From the NCBI GenBank assembly GCA_001661515.1, contig LUVW01000017.1, forward strand, positions 372,001 through 436,000: DNA of 64,000 nt, read 5' to 3'. This document shows positions 35,800-48,517 of this stretch, piece after piece; the first letter of the stretch is position 1; the number at the start of each line of letters is the position of its first letter. The notes beneath the pieces were generated by a model that was not told the origin of the DNA, made no database searches, and saw nothing but the letters and a program-made list of their open reading frames with translations. Source of the DNA: Capniomyces stellatus. Its lineage: Eukaryota; Kickxellomycota; Harpellomycetes; Harpellales; Legeriomycetaceae. The position numbers and the translations under genes are program-made.

Positions 35800-38219
35800 C
35801 GTCAAAACTGCGTATTCTTACAAAAGTTATTTATTAAAGATAATGCTATAAGCAAAAGAAAGTAGGTTTTTGGTAAGCAACGACTTTTTTTACTTTTATT
35901 TTTATTTTGATGCTAGACTGTTGATACCAACAATAGTTGCATTTGTAGTCACTATTGCTATGAATATTGAATGTGATGTTTGGCGTTGAGTATAGCGGGT
36001 TATAAGTCTAATGACGACAGAAATACATCATTCTAGTTTTATACCACTTGGCAATTCCTTTATTTCACAAAACAATACATTGTGTCTATGTTTTCCCACA
36101 TTTAAAGCTCAGTATTGAACTTTCTATAGCCAGCATTTGAAAGTTCCACTAGATTGTGGTCTTCATTAATCATATGGGGTTTTTTTTTATCGTAAAGCGT
36201 ATATTGATTAGCTACTGAAGCATAAGTTTTTATTCACACAGATGTATTCTGGTGCTGTAAACGCTCCCTTGAGCTAGACTTTTGCAAGTACCAAAAGCTA
36301 ATTGATGTTTAAATATAACTTTTGCATATTTACCCCACAGCTGTTAAAGAAATTAACGCTAGTAAATTTGCTTATTATAAATAGCTTTAATAAATGATGA
36401 TTAGTATAACTCGCTACTATTTAAAACATTTATAAACAGGAAATATTTTTAATAAAAAGTTGGTATATTAACACATTATATCAATGGTTGCATTCAATTA
36501 GCTTATCGAGTTTGCGGTATATTATATACATGTAATTTTAGTTTTGAAAAATGCCATCTTGTGACAATTTATTTTTAAACAGGAACTGTGTTCTTTCCCT
36601 GTATTATGTTTTAACATAAGGGGTCCGATGTTTCGACACTGATTGTATTTATAGGATATTATCAATACTAGCGACTTTCTGGAGCTTTACTTACGAAAGC
36701 CATACTAGAACGTACTTTGTACACAATAGCAAACGCCGCGAATCGCTCCAGTTTAGTTTGGTTCCGTTTAAATATACACCTTAAACCTATGACACCTAAT
36801 GAGCCTACCATGGCAATTCATCAGATATACAAGTTTTAGTTTATATTACCTTCGCTTTATAAGGTGTTTTTTATTTTTATTTTTATAATTCTGCTTTTGG
36901 TTATGAACTTGGTATGATATCTTCGTATATGCAAGTTGAAACATCATTTATATATATCTGGGTTTTAAAAAGCCTTTTCTTTTTAAGTCTTGTTGTGTAC
37001 TAAAGTTCAAACTATATTTTGGGAATAACATAGCTCTACTAGGCAATATTATAGCACCGTTGGCAAAGTATATATGTTAATTGGCGATATGTACGTTTGC
37101 TGTTTGCTGTTTGGTATCTGGTGCTTTGTTCCAATTCCATAGGCGTTTCAAAGCTTAACAGTTAGTTTGGGTTTTATTTTTCTTTAGTAATTTGCCGTCT
37201 ATTCAGTGCTTTTTTTCGGTGCGCATTTATTAGTTTTTATTACTAAAGTAGCTGGATTATAAATTGGGATTAAGATTGTCGATTGGTAAAATGTTTGCTT
37301 GATTAAAGCGAAATCCTTGGTCTATCTGGGCTTTGTGTAGGAATACGAACAATACGCCTAATTCGGTGGAGTTTCAAACCAAACATTAGTTGATTCTATT
37401 GTTATCGTTTTGATACTGGTGCATTATTCAATTTAAAGGGATGCCAGGAAACTCAACAAATTTACTGGCTCTAGAAGTCTAGGAGTATTTTTGAGAGGTT
37501 CTCTGGCTGTAAAGAGTTGTATAGTATGCACCTAGTATATTTGACACAAGGCCGAGTCTCTTTGCTGGCAACTATACCGTACCTACCCCCTTATGTAGTC
37601 TTGCTTTCTTAAGGTGTAACGGTGAAAGTAGATTAGTGTGTTAGGAGAGCCAGGTTAACTTATGTAGCGATTATTGACCAAAATCATCTAATTTGCCTCA
37701 TAATGGTTGTATAGATTGGTGTGTTAAATGGGAAAGCCTTTTTTGGCAGGAAATAAAGCAATGGCTCAGCGATTGGCCAGTTTGGTAAAGATAAATATTA
37801 TCAAACAAAGCCGAATTAGTCTTAACAATAAATTAAAAGTAAACAAATTCCCAACTAAAACGAATAAATAATTCACCGGAATGTTATTAGCGTTTTGGTT
37901 TATTTTTTTTTAACTTTTTTTTTAAATTGAATTACAAAGTGATGGATTTGAACAGTAAATAAGTATCAATAATAAACAGTTAAATAATAAGTGGTTAATA
38001 AATGATAGTAAATCAGCAGATTTAATTTGGGAATTGATTTACAATTACGTGATGAATTTATACAAATTGAAAAAATACGGTGGGTCATAAATCGCAAACA
38101 TTTCGAATACTTTGACGCTTTCCCTTGTTATTTCATTTATAGCTACATATTATACCTTAACTTTTCGCAATCATTTAGATTGATTTTCCAACCCCGGTGA
38201 TTAAGAGTATATATTTATA
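35800..38219. other. 2.4 kb intergenic region
   Basis: Lies between divergent genes (unknown coiled-coil protein on -, CKS1 on +). Strongly AT-rich and frequently stopped in all frames. Nothing recognised beyond presumed promoters. Confidence 0.5.
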
Positions 38220-38879
38220 ATGGCAGCGGCAATTCCAAGAAATGGTCGTAAGATTTCTTACGAAGAGCAAAAAAGAATAGATATTGAAAAGTACGAAAGT
38301 GAGATATATTACTCTGATCGATACTATGGTAAGCAACATCGACCTTTATATAAATAACTCTGTTGAGCTTTGCTACTTTCAAAAGGTTATTTCTGATCTT
38401 GTAGCCAGAATGTACTAAAGTTAAATGCTTGCTCAAGCCGGAAAGTAAAAGATTTTATTGCTTAAAATTACATTCAACTAGACGATGAGTTTGAGTATAG
38501 GCATGTAACTTTACCCGAGGCTTTAAGAAAATACCTACCAACGCCTAATAGAATAATGGCTGAAAAGGAATGGAGAGGTCTTGGAGTTCGTCAATCTCCA
38601 GGATGGGAACATTACATGGTGCATGGTAAGCTCTTGCCAAATCTATTTACTTATTAACTAGATTAGATTTCAACATGTGGGGGGGAGGTTATTGTTGCTG
38701 ACATTATTGAGACGACCGCCAGCATTCGACTGTTGATAAGGATATATTGAGGTATATTGACCATAAACATATTAACAAAACTTTGCTTTTGTTCTTTCTT
38801 AGCGCCCGAGCCACACGTTTTATTATTTAAGCGTGAAAAGGATTATCAAACAAAATACCCATTTGGGAAGCCCCAGTAA
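38220..38879 (+). CDS. CKS1: Cyclin-dependent kinase regulatory subunit Cks1/Suc1, 3 exons
   Basis: Binds CDK and phosphothreonine sites on CDK substrates and promotes multisite phosphorylation. Exons 38220..38328, 38482..38625, 38803..38879; 330 nt, 109 aa. Diagnostic sequence reads across both junctions: [20 protein letters not shown], then [20 protein letters not shown], then the loop [10 protein letters not shown] (the HxPEPHxLLF signature). An N-terminal extension of ~25 residues and a short C-terminal tail (PFGKPQ) flank the core. Intron 2 holds a G7 tract (38679-38685). Confidence 0.97.
38679..38685. repeat. G7 tract in CKS1 intron 2
   Basis: Seven consecutive G on the sense strand of the intron. 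Confidence 0.9.
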
Positions 38880-39534
38880 AATAAAACACAACCACTATTA
38901 GGTTTTAAACTTCTACTTTATTATACAATGCAACACTATTATATTCTATTTTAAGCTCATATATAGCATTTCTTTCGGTTCTTTTTATCATTACTATGTT
39001 ATGTTAATTTATTTTATTTTATTCTCCTACTAAACCGACTTAGTGGAAGGAATAGACAATTAGTTTTATTAAAAAAATAAAGACCGTCATTAGAGTCATT
39101 CCGTTCTTTGTTGTTGCTGTTAAATGGAGTATTCCGACCGCCAGTCAAGATTGCGTGAAATGTTGGGGTTTAATTCCGATAAAAAAAAAGTAATATCAAG
39201 TTATTTCAATAAAGAAAAGAAAAAGTAGGGTTTACGACATGAAAAAGTAGGTTGGAGATTTTAGCCAATTTACCGGGGAATGTGTATATTTCTTGGTAGT
39301 AGATTCATCAATGGTTCGCTCTTTGGCACTCGCGGTTCTACTAATGTTGTATCCTTTTCTGGCTCTGCTTGGGATATAAACTGTATTTGTTTATTTGGGT
39401 CGAAAGTTTATAATTATTATTATTATTGAAGTTGGGTCGAAAGTTTTAAAGAGATTCATAGCTGGCAAACTAGTTGTAACTTGATTTATTGAATTCATGA
39501 TTTATCTTGTAGTTTTCCAGTGTAATATTTAAAA
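38880..39534. other. Spacer between CKS1 and WDR91
   Basis: 3' region of CKS1 and promoter of WDR91. No coding frame seen. Confidence 0.5.
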
Positions 39535-42500
39535 ATGGCGGGGGTTTCTTTGGTAAGTGAGTTATTTTGCCCCGAGTAATTTGCGAAATGAAGCAAGGAC
39601 ATCAGATTCATTAGAATTTACCCGTTTGACTTTAAATCGAACTAACCAATCCTTAAAACCAGAACAGTACAAACAAATTAAACGCAAAAAACGAATATAT
39701 TAAGCGCAAAAAACCAACACGTTTTTCGAGTCGTGCTATAAATAAATCCAGTCTAAATGGAGTAGAGTTCAAAACTGTTTATTTTGTTCTTTCATTCCAA
39801 AACTGTTACTTTTACTCATAACAAAAATACACATGATAAAGAAGGCAGATTTAACGACAATCAAGCTCGAGGTAAACCAAAGGCATTCCCAATAAATTCA
39901 ATGAGCAAGGGAGTAGCGTTGAAAAACAAAAAAAAAAACAATGTTCTACACTGAATTTAAGCCCGTGAAAGAAATTTCAGTACAACAAACATTAAAAGAA
40001 AACAAAAAAAACAAAAACGGATTGAAATGGGGGTTCTATAGAGAGGAATTGAATCAATCGAGTACATTGATGGGTTAATTAGAGAATACTTTCTGGTAAA
40101 TACTTTATGTACAATTATCCGGTTTATCGTATTTAAAGACAATTTCACATGTATTGGGTTGGCTTTAATTTGAGTAAATAACTACATGGCACCGCTTAGT
40201 TTCGAGGGTTTAAACAGTCCTTGACTGCGTTTGAAAAAGAGGGCAAAACCGACATTAACAAGAAATTCAAAGTAAGCTGTTTGTAAAAGTTTGGTAACAA
40301 ATATCAATGAAAAAAAAGTTTGATAACAAACGAATAATCAAGTATAGACATGCATTGGTACCAACGCGTGTCTTAAATCAAATAAGAGAATAAGGCTGGA
40401 TGGAGAGGAGCGGTGGTATAGTATTTTCTTTTTCCTTTCTACGCACGGTATAGCCTAGTACCTGTATACCTACCACCTTGCAAAAATTTGTGGGCGAAGG
40501 CATTTCGTAACATAACTTGTGACAGAACTTGTGGCTGAAAGAGTGTTTAAATTACTTGAGTAGTCAAAGCACATTGTGAAAGACCTGTTTCACTATGCCG
40601 AATCACTAGACATAGACTCGTTAATGGAATACTGGGAGTATTTAGAAAATAGGTTTTTTAAGCCCAAGTCGAAAAAAAGCGACAGGGTGGTATCGCTGTT
40701 CAAGAAGCGGCTTCAGCGTTATTTTATTGTCTGTGGTAAGCTATGATGATCAAACATGAATTTATGCATCGATTGTTATGGAGGGGGGGGGTACGAACCT
40801 ATGGTATTGTGAGACATAGAGCGTGGTGACTGGTAATTAAGCGTTGGGCTGACGTGGCTTGTTTATGCTATCATTGTTATTTTTTTCTAGCGATAAACAA
40901 GAAAGAGATGGATAAAGTAACGGAGTTTTACAAAATGTATGGAAGAAGTCTAGCTAAGGACTCGGACTGGATTTCTTGGCTGGGTAAGTATTTTGTTATC
41001 TGTTATTGCTTGCTATTACCTGGATTGAGTGTTTATGCACACTTGAAAAGGTCTGACGAAAGCTAAAGTGTCAAAAAGGCGATTCGGAAAACGCGTTATA
41101 TCTGTTTTAAGTTATCGGAATTCTAATGGCGTGATTGCTTTGGTGAAATAATAACTAACTAACTTGTATAAATAAAATCTAGCGATAGAGTTTGTTGCAG
41201 AGCCAGAAAACCACCCCGAGTATGAGGCATGCTTTACAGAAGAATGGGCTCAAGCTTTAAAGCTATCGCTTGAGGATTTCATGAAGACAGTATTCCCTTC
41301 GATAGGTATATAATTCTGCGTGATTTATACTCCCTGCCAGTCTCGTATCATGTTTATAGTTATATAGATAGAATGGAAGTAAATACTTGGTTGCCAGTAC
41401 AGTTGACAAATGATTGAGATGTTCAACCTTGTCCAACTATTTCAATAGCCTTGCCAAAAATACTGATGTTTGAAGAGGAGTGGAGAGAAAGGAAGAGTTT
41501 AGAATCCAAGGTCAAGGAGCTGCAAAAGCAAATAGTGGAGCTAGGGGGTACGCAGATGATTACAACCAGTTTCGCTAAGCCAAATGTAAGACCAATGCTG
41601 ATACCACAGCAGTGTTGTATAATGGAGTCAAGTTTGCAGAGATGGCAATGTTATTGCCTACGATTATACAACTACTAACATTCGATCAAATATACGAATA
41701 GGGAGCAGGGGATAGGGACTTGGTTGATTTAAAGTATGTTGTTCGGTCTTTTGTGCCAAAAATATTTTGCTTTATCGAGGCTGCTAGTTGCTTATTTCAA
41801 ATATTGTGACTTTCACCGTTATGGGTTTAAAGTAATAGGGGGGAATCAACCGAGTCAAATCTGTTTGAGGGGCTGAGTGAGTTAGGAAAGACAGAGTCAT
41901 ACAAGGCGATTTCGCCGCAACCAGGGCAGTCGTTTAGTGCTGATGTGCCAAACATAGTGATTAGGTCAAATCAGTTTGAAAATCCGCACTTGGAACCAAC
42001 CATTAAAGTGAAGTCACAGGTCAGTTGAGTGTTATTGCGTATGTAATGTGGTTGGTGACAGCTTAAATTGCCACCGATAGCACATGATTTAGCTAGCTGG
42101 ATTTAAGTAGCGAGTATTTACAATTAAATTTGGATTTACAGAACCTGTATTTAGAGCATTCCTCATGTGTCGTGGCAGCAGAGTTTTCACCATCTGGTCA
42201 AAAGGTCGCAAGTTTGGACGAGGAAAACTATTTAAGGTAGCGCCAATGAATTTTTATCTACCGAGCTTCTTTAATGGTACTTTATTTAACGGCTTTGTAA
42301 TTGTGATGGTATGTTGCACCGGTATTTTATAAGCCATTTATATACATGAAATCGACATAGGATTTGGTCGCATGAGCTTGACAATTTTATTCCAAAAAAG
42401 CAAGGGTTTGTATCACCAATTGGGATTATAACTTGGGAGCAAAAGCTGGACCATCTGGTAAGCCTAATCATCAAGGTTATTTATATGGTATTTAAGCCAT

Positions 42501-44094
42501 CAAAGTAAAAGTCATTGATTATTATTATTTTTTTTATCTTTGTTAAGGTTTCAGATTTATATCCTAATAGACTTTTATTCACATTTCTTTTTTCTTTTCA
42601 ATATCCCTACCACCCCCCTTTAACATGGTTAAATGTATTTAGGTTTATTTGTGTTTTGAGAATGGCCAGATTAGCGCGTTGAATACGAATTCAGGAATGC
42701 TTCACGAGCATTACACTTTCCCTGATAGTTCAAACGATGTGTATGTCATCACGTAGTTATCATTTTGTACCCAAAAGTATTTGGAGAGCGGTTGTCTTTA
42801 TTTTTCTCAAAATAGTCCGAGCAGTGGTGTGTATAAAGTAATGTTGTTTGACTTCCATTTATTTTTATTTTTGATAGAATATACACAATGAAAAGCAACC
42901 CAGCGTCGCCATCTCTAATGTTAAGTAGCGGACCGGGCCATTACTCAAATTCAAAGCATGTGCTAAGTTTTCTGGACACAAATTCCAATGCGATCAGTGC
43001 AAGTGTTCACATTATGTTTATAAAAGTACATTCGGAGTGTGTTTATGTCTAAAACCCAGGCGTGTTTGTTGTTGATAATAACTGAAATACTAAACTGCGT
43101 TGCATTTTAATCTATACTTTTTTTTTAACGTGACCAACTAAACACAGAGTTCGACGAGTATTAACTTTGGCACATCGACAGAACTGCAGAATACGGTCTT
43201 TAACCACAACGGAAATTTGGCAGCAGTGACAGGTAGTTGTGGAAAAGTACTGATATACGACATGGTATCAATGAAGCCGGTTTTTGACATCAAATGTGCT
43301 GGCATGAATGATTTGTGTATGGGTGCGTTTAGCTTTGACGAAACTTGCTTTAACGTGATATCACAGACAGGAAAAGTAAGGAATGCGCAGTATTTTGATT
43401 ACGAATTATTAAATCTATATAGTGAGAATTGGAAGAGATAGGAAGAGAGAGAGTGTATATATGTATCGTAAGTTACAAGAGCTAACTTTTCAGTTATTAT
43501 TATTATTAAAATTGTGATAACATGAATCAACAGCTTCAGCAGTGGTCCTTGCGTTCACACAAGCAGGAGTTGATAGCCGAATCATTCCTCAAGCCAAGCT
43601 CAGGCTATTCAGGCACGGGAAGCGAACAGCCAGGCGCGTATACATACGGGTCTTTGTTTTCGCCAGTGTTACCGAACAGCACCGCTGCTGTTGACGCAAC
43701 AATTAAGTCTTGGGATCACCCGTTGTTACAGACCAATGTTTGCTTCTCACCAGATACAGACCACGTGCTTTTGGCGCCCGACAACCAAGCGTTTTTGTAT
43801 GATGTAGGTTATTTGAATGGCTCCTTCTAGTGGTTATGTTTATGTGTCTAGTTGGCTAGCTGGCTAGTACATAACTTGTTTGGTGCTCAGCTGTTTTCAT
43901 TTTTGGACTTTCAATGTTTTTTCACTCAAATGTTTTTGCTATTGTTGCTGTTATAGGTTTCGTTGGCGTGCGAGTCTGGAAAACTAAATAGTCATCGTGT
44001 ACCTATTACATATGTGGATTGGGACCCAACAGGGAATTATGTTCTTAGTGCTGGTGAAGATGGTACAATACGAATTGCGAGTGTGTCAAAATGA
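39535..44094 (+). CDS. WDR91: WDR91 homologue, endosomal WD-repeat protein, 15 exons
   Basis: In animals WDR91 binds Rab7 and, with WDR81, lowers endosomal PI3P to drive early-to-late endosome conversion. Exons: 39535..39552, 40042..40095, 40200..40271, 40564..40735, 40891..40983, 41183..41305, 41449..41611, 41839..42019, 42142..42236, 42361..42457, 42643..42740, 42878..43004, 43148..43375, 43534..43803, 43957..44094; 1929 nt, 642 aa. The N-terminal LisH-like segment reads YIDGLIREYFLFRGFKQSL over two junctions (human: VREYLLFRGF), followed by the helical part IVKDLFHYAESLDIDSLMEYW and FVAEPENHPEYEACFTEEWA, a coiled coil (SLESKVKELQKQIVEL), and WD repeats from residue ~292 on, ending VDWDPTGNYVLSAGEDGTIRI. 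Junction 7/8 uses a weak GTGTTG donor and is tentative; the rest are canonical or near-canonical. Introns 4 and 10 carry G9 and C6 tracts. Confidence 0.88.
40783..40791. repeat. G9 tract in WDR91 intron 4
   Basis: Nine consecutive G, sense strand, between donor 40736 and acceptor 40890. Confidence 0.95.
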
Positions 44095-44980
44095 ATAGAC
44101 ACCAGAGCCAGACATGACAGCATTTAGTTTAGTAATTGTTTACTTTTTATTTTTTATCACTAGAAAAGTACAATTGGCATTTTATTTCAGTTTGCGTTTG
44201 TTTATAATTATATCATATTTAAGTCCTATTTAGTGTATACTCTTGTATACAACCTTATCAAAGTGTTTGGGTTATTCAGTGTATTAAGGCAGCAGCTTAG
44301 TTGGAGTGGAGCAGTTCAGTTTTATGTTCAAAGATGTACACCCATCTACACATTTTACACAGTTATCAATTTGCTAGTCAGATGGGGTGTGATTGGTGAA
44401 TTCGTGTTTAGCCAATAGTAGTATTGTATATTTATTGTAGTTGTATCAAGCCAGTTGGTAATAGGTTGAATTCAGACTATTTTTAAGAAAAAATAATTTA
44501 AAAAAAGAGAATGCTTGTTAAATAGAGCCAAATAATTAGTACGTGAAGAAATAAAGTGGGAGAGAAAAGAAAGAAAAAAAAAAAGGAAAGGTAAATAAGG
44601 AATTAAATGGAGGAAAAGAAAAGGAAAAAAAACAATAGTGTCAGAAACATTCGAGGTATTTGCCAAAAATTAGGCTTTGAACAGAAACACAAGATATCGC
44701 AATTCAACTTTTGGGTTTAAAAAACGTTATTTTACAATTAAATAAAGCAAAGAGACATTAATTGTTGAGTCAGATCGATTAAACAGAATTGGAGGCTAGT
44801 TTAGCACTGCTGGATTGATTTAGTAGCAATAATTCCAGAGATAAAAACGGCACAATTTATTTTCAGGTTTTTACTTTTACTTTTACTTTTTAAAAAAAAC
44901 TTGCAAAAAAACGACACACGGATAAACAAAACGACAATCGAGTTGTAAAGGATAAGATAAACTAACTTTTTTGGCCAAAG
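44095..44980. other. Spacer between WDR91 and the SMARCD gene
   Basis: No gene supported; AT-rich with an A/G-rich run at ~44550-44640. Confidence 0.5.
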
Positions 44981-47149
44981 ATGAATCCTCAAAACAAAAA
45001 GATGCGGTTCACTGAGCGATTGATGCCAGCCAAAGTAAGCAAAATACGGCTTTTTGGCGGCTTACTACATGAGCAAAACAGTGTACATAATGGGGCTTGC
45101 TTTATTTTTATGTTTTTCAAGAGCCAGAATCCTAAATTTTGGTTATATTTTGTAACTTTAGCTTGCTTCATATATCCCAGAGTCAGAGCTGTTCAATCAG
45201 CTAGTAACTTTTGAAAAAAAGCTTGATTATATGACGATGCAAAAGCGATTAGAAGTACAAGAAAGTTTAGGGAGGCCATTATCGGTAAGTCTTTGGTAAC
45301 AATTTTTAAAGGGTGTTGAAGTTTAATCCCTTGCAAATACAAATATGGTTTGACAAATTACTGGTGAAAGGGTGTGTGGGATAGAGCATTTAATCAAGCG
45401 AGGGAACAGAATGTAATAATTAAAGAAGTGAAAATAAAAATCGGGACTATTTTAATAGAGAAAGAGAATTCTGCGAATATTTCTGTCTAATTTGGCGGCA
45501 AACCAAACAATCGACGAGAGTATAGTACAAGAAGTTGCTAGCACAGATTCGATAGACCGTTTAAAAAAGATGGAACCGCCTTCTTGGACTTTTAAGATTG
45601 AGGGTCGTTTTATTGATATTCCTAGCACCACTTTTAAACACAAGGCAGCACCAAAAAAGTTTAGCGAACAATTCGATACCATCATTGTAGAGCTTGACAG
45701 GAAGGATAAAAGCGACGAAGAAAATATAGTTGAGGTAAGATAATTTTTATTTTGAGAGTTGCGTTTGTTGGCCATCATCTATTCTATTGCTATTTCGATT
45801 GCTATTACTATTTCGATTGCTATTACTATCTCGATTACTATTGAGCTTAAAAGAGAGTGAGAGAGAGAGGGGGAGAGATATGAGAGGTCTGCGGGTTAGC
45901 TTAGCTATGTTTATAGCTATAAATGTACTATAAAGGCAAAAGAGAGATGCTAAAGTGTTTACTCCAAATAATTGTGGCTAATAGTGGAGACATTCACCAG
46001 CATCCAAGCATGTGGACGGGTTTGAAATCAAAAGACTAGGAGATGAAAATGTTAAAGTAAAGATATCAATGTACCCAAAATCAGCAACAGAGAAGTTTAA
46101 GGTTTCCAACAAAGATTTGTGCGAGCTCTTAGATATTAGCGGACCAGTCACTAAAGCATCGGTTGTATCCAGTCTATGGCAGTATATCAAAGTAAGCTTT
46201 TTTATCTTTTTTATCTTTTTCTTTTCTGAAGAGAGCATATCATTTCGTTGGTTGTTGGTGTTCTAAACACTGGGAATGGGCCAGCTAATCAGAGTGTTTG
46301 TTTTATTATTTTTAGATAAATGGATTGCAGGAGATTGGAGACTCAGATATGATTAGATCAGACGCAGGGTTGAAAAGGGTAAGATTTTTGTATTGGGTTG
46401 ATGCTAGAGTTGTGGTTAGTTTTGTTTGTTTGTTTGTTTATTTGTTTGTTTGTTTATTTGTTTGTTTGTACAGATTGGGTAACCAAGACGACTAACGGGA
46501 TCTATTATCTATACTATAGGTGTTTGGAGAGATTCCAGTTCAGTTTAGTCGAATTCCCGAGCTTTTAATGCCGTTTTTTGCGCCTTTGGATCCAATAGTT
46601 CTCGAATATACCATCCGTGTTGATTCAGGATCAGTTTACAAGTGCCCACATGCATATGATTTGGAGGTGGATTCAGAGGAGCCATTGAGGGCCAGGCTGG
46701 GGCCACTGCCATCGCTGCAAGCAGGACAAAAAGAGCTGTTTGTTATTGACGAGCAGTTGGGCAGATTGGTGCAGAATCTGTACGAAAGCAGATCAAAACG
46801 CGACTTTTTGCGGCAGTTCAGCCAAGATCCGTCAAGGTTTATCAACAAAGCGATCGAAACAATGACCAACGACTTGCAGACCATCACTGGCGAGTACAAA
46901 GATGGGCTGGATGTAGTGTCCAGTTCTAGTGCCAAGCAGTTGGCCAATGGGGACGAGAATGGCGGCGGAGATACTGAAAGGACTAAGCAGGTTAAATTGT
47001 TTGAGCAGCCCTGGGTAAACGAAGCTGTGTTCCACTACCTATCTACTCAGTCTAGTGATCAAATGACCAGCTCTTTAGTTACTAAAGCCGCCGCTTCTTC
47101 CACTGGAGGAAGCTACCAACCCCAAAACCCACACATGTACCCAAAATAG
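44981..47149 (+). CDS. SNF12: SWI/SNF-RSC subunit of the SMARCD/Snf12/Rsc6 (BAF60) family, 6 exons
   Basis: Core structural subunit of SWI/SNF-type chromatin remodellers. Exons 44981..45034, 45162..45284, 45459..45734, 45985..46191, 46316..46378, 46520..47149; 1353 nt, 450 aa, every exon a whole number of codons. BAF60 landmarks in order: YIPESELFNQLVTFEKKLDY, LRIFLSNLAANQ, SWTFKIEGRFID, KKFSEQFDTIIVELD, WRHSPASKHVDGFEIKR across junction 3, the SWIB/MDM2 domain (FKVSNKDLCELLDI to PELLMPFFAPLDPIVLEY), then the helical C-terminus RDFLRQFSQDPSRFI. A Ser/Gln tail ends the protein. Whether it serves SWI/SNF, RSC or both cannot be told from sequence. The start MNPQNKKMRF lacks the long N-terminal extension of animal BAF60. 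Confidence 0.92.
46416..46469. repeat. GTTT/ATTT tetranucleotide repeat in intron 5 of the SMARCD gene
   Basis: About a dozen tandem GTTT units with two ATTT variants. Confidence 0.9.
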
Positions 47150-47614
47150 CCATTATTTACTGTTTAATCTTGATTATTATTTTTTTTCAAAAAAAAAGAA
47201 AAAAAAAGATACTGCTTTTTCTCTTGACTTTTGTTAGTCTGATTGTATAGCAAGACTGGTCTCCTTTCTTTCTTGCCAAATTACCATTTTGCTCGAGTTG
47301 CAATTTTCCTTAATCAGTTGATTTATTCGTTTGATCTATTCATTTGATCTATTCGTTCGGTTTGTTCGGATCCCAAGTCCTTGATAGGTCCAAATAGTTT
47401 TGTTACCAGTTTGTTTAAAATTATATTTTTCCTTTTTAAATTTGGAAAAAAAAATAAAATAAAAAAATGTAAAAAATTATTTTTCAACTAAAAAAAGCAG
47501 AATAAATATTTTTTGATTCCAATTGTCGCATTAAATGTTTTGTTCAATTCTACAAGCATCGATTATATTTTTCCATACTTTTTGAAACTACACACAGAAC
47601 GTGACAGCAACAAA
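47150..47614. other. Spacer between SMARCD gene and CGR1
   Basis: AT-rich. A pair of near-identical phrases 'TTGATCTATTCRTT' occurs at ~47330-47360. No gene seen. Confidence 0.45.
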
Positions 47615-48517
47615 ATGGAGACAGGCAAAAAAGAAGTGAAAAAGGCAACACCGCTTTCGCAATCAAGAGTTTCTGGTAAGAATTCCGCTGTTTTAATCTT
47701 TGAAATGTTTTCTAGATCTGCCATTATATCAAGTCTATTATTGCCAATAAAAAATATATAACGAAAATCCAATTCGACCAAAATTTGTTAGGGCGAGTAT
47801 GGAAACAGCCAAAAAAAGCCACCAATCGCAGCACACTACCAAAAATCTTGAAACGAGGATGGGAGAATCGCCAAAACGAACGTGCACAAAAGATTGCCAC
47901 CAAAAAGCTCGAGGACGAAATGAAAAAGACATTGTCTGAAGAAAGACAGGTAAAAAAATAATTCAGCACAGAACCAATTCCCCTCCCCTTCATATTTGAA
48001 TTTTATCCTTCTTTTCATTTTTATTTTTCTTTTAATTTAATGTTAAAAGATAGTAATCCGCAAAACTTTATTTTAAATCCCGAATGTTGTTTTGGTTAGC
48101 GTTTTGCTTAATTAATATCACGGTGTATATGTGCAAATATGTTTAAATAGGCCAAGAAAGATGTTGCTTTAGAGAGGAAGAAGATGAGGGAAGAAAAGGA
48201 GCGCCTCGAGATAATGCAGGCCAAGGTAAGAAATAGGTATCACTTTGTTGTTGGTTTATAGCGAAAAATGCGTTGGTATATCATCACAGCGTATCATATA
48301 GAGCATTTTTATTTTATGGCAGGCTTCTCTTGCTTTATTAACGGTTACCATTGCTAACCATATTGGATAAAGGCCAATGGTTTGCTCATAGTTTGCCCAA
48401 CTCAACCTGTTATGAATGCGCTAAAACACCATGCATTTGATCATGTAGATGTCTGCACGTAAAAAGATGAAGATGAAGCGTAAAGAACTCAAAGCTAGGG
48501 CACACGCCAAGCACTAA
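47615..48517 (+). CDS. CGR1: rRNA-processing protein Cgr1 (CCDC86 family), 4 exons
   Basis: Nucleolar factor needed for 60S pre-rRNA processing. Exons 47615..47675, 47792..47949, 48151..48225, 48449..48517; 363 nt, 120 aa, matching the short fungal Cgr1. After a 16-residue lead comes the invariant SGRVWKQPKKA, split by intron 1 inside the Gly codon, then the uninterrupted charged helix RAQKIATKKLEDEMKKTL to REEKERLEIMQAK and the end MSARKKMKMKRKELKARAHAKH. The Lys/Glu-rich helix with conserved W (GWENR) is typical of the family. Start chosen at the first ATG after a stop-rich leader. Confidence 0.9.

Noticed and set aside
34988..35851. Plus-strand frames over 35 kb
   Set aside because: Antisense of the minus-strand 203-aa coiled-coil frame, which has the better composition; the part left of 35188 is T-rich noise.
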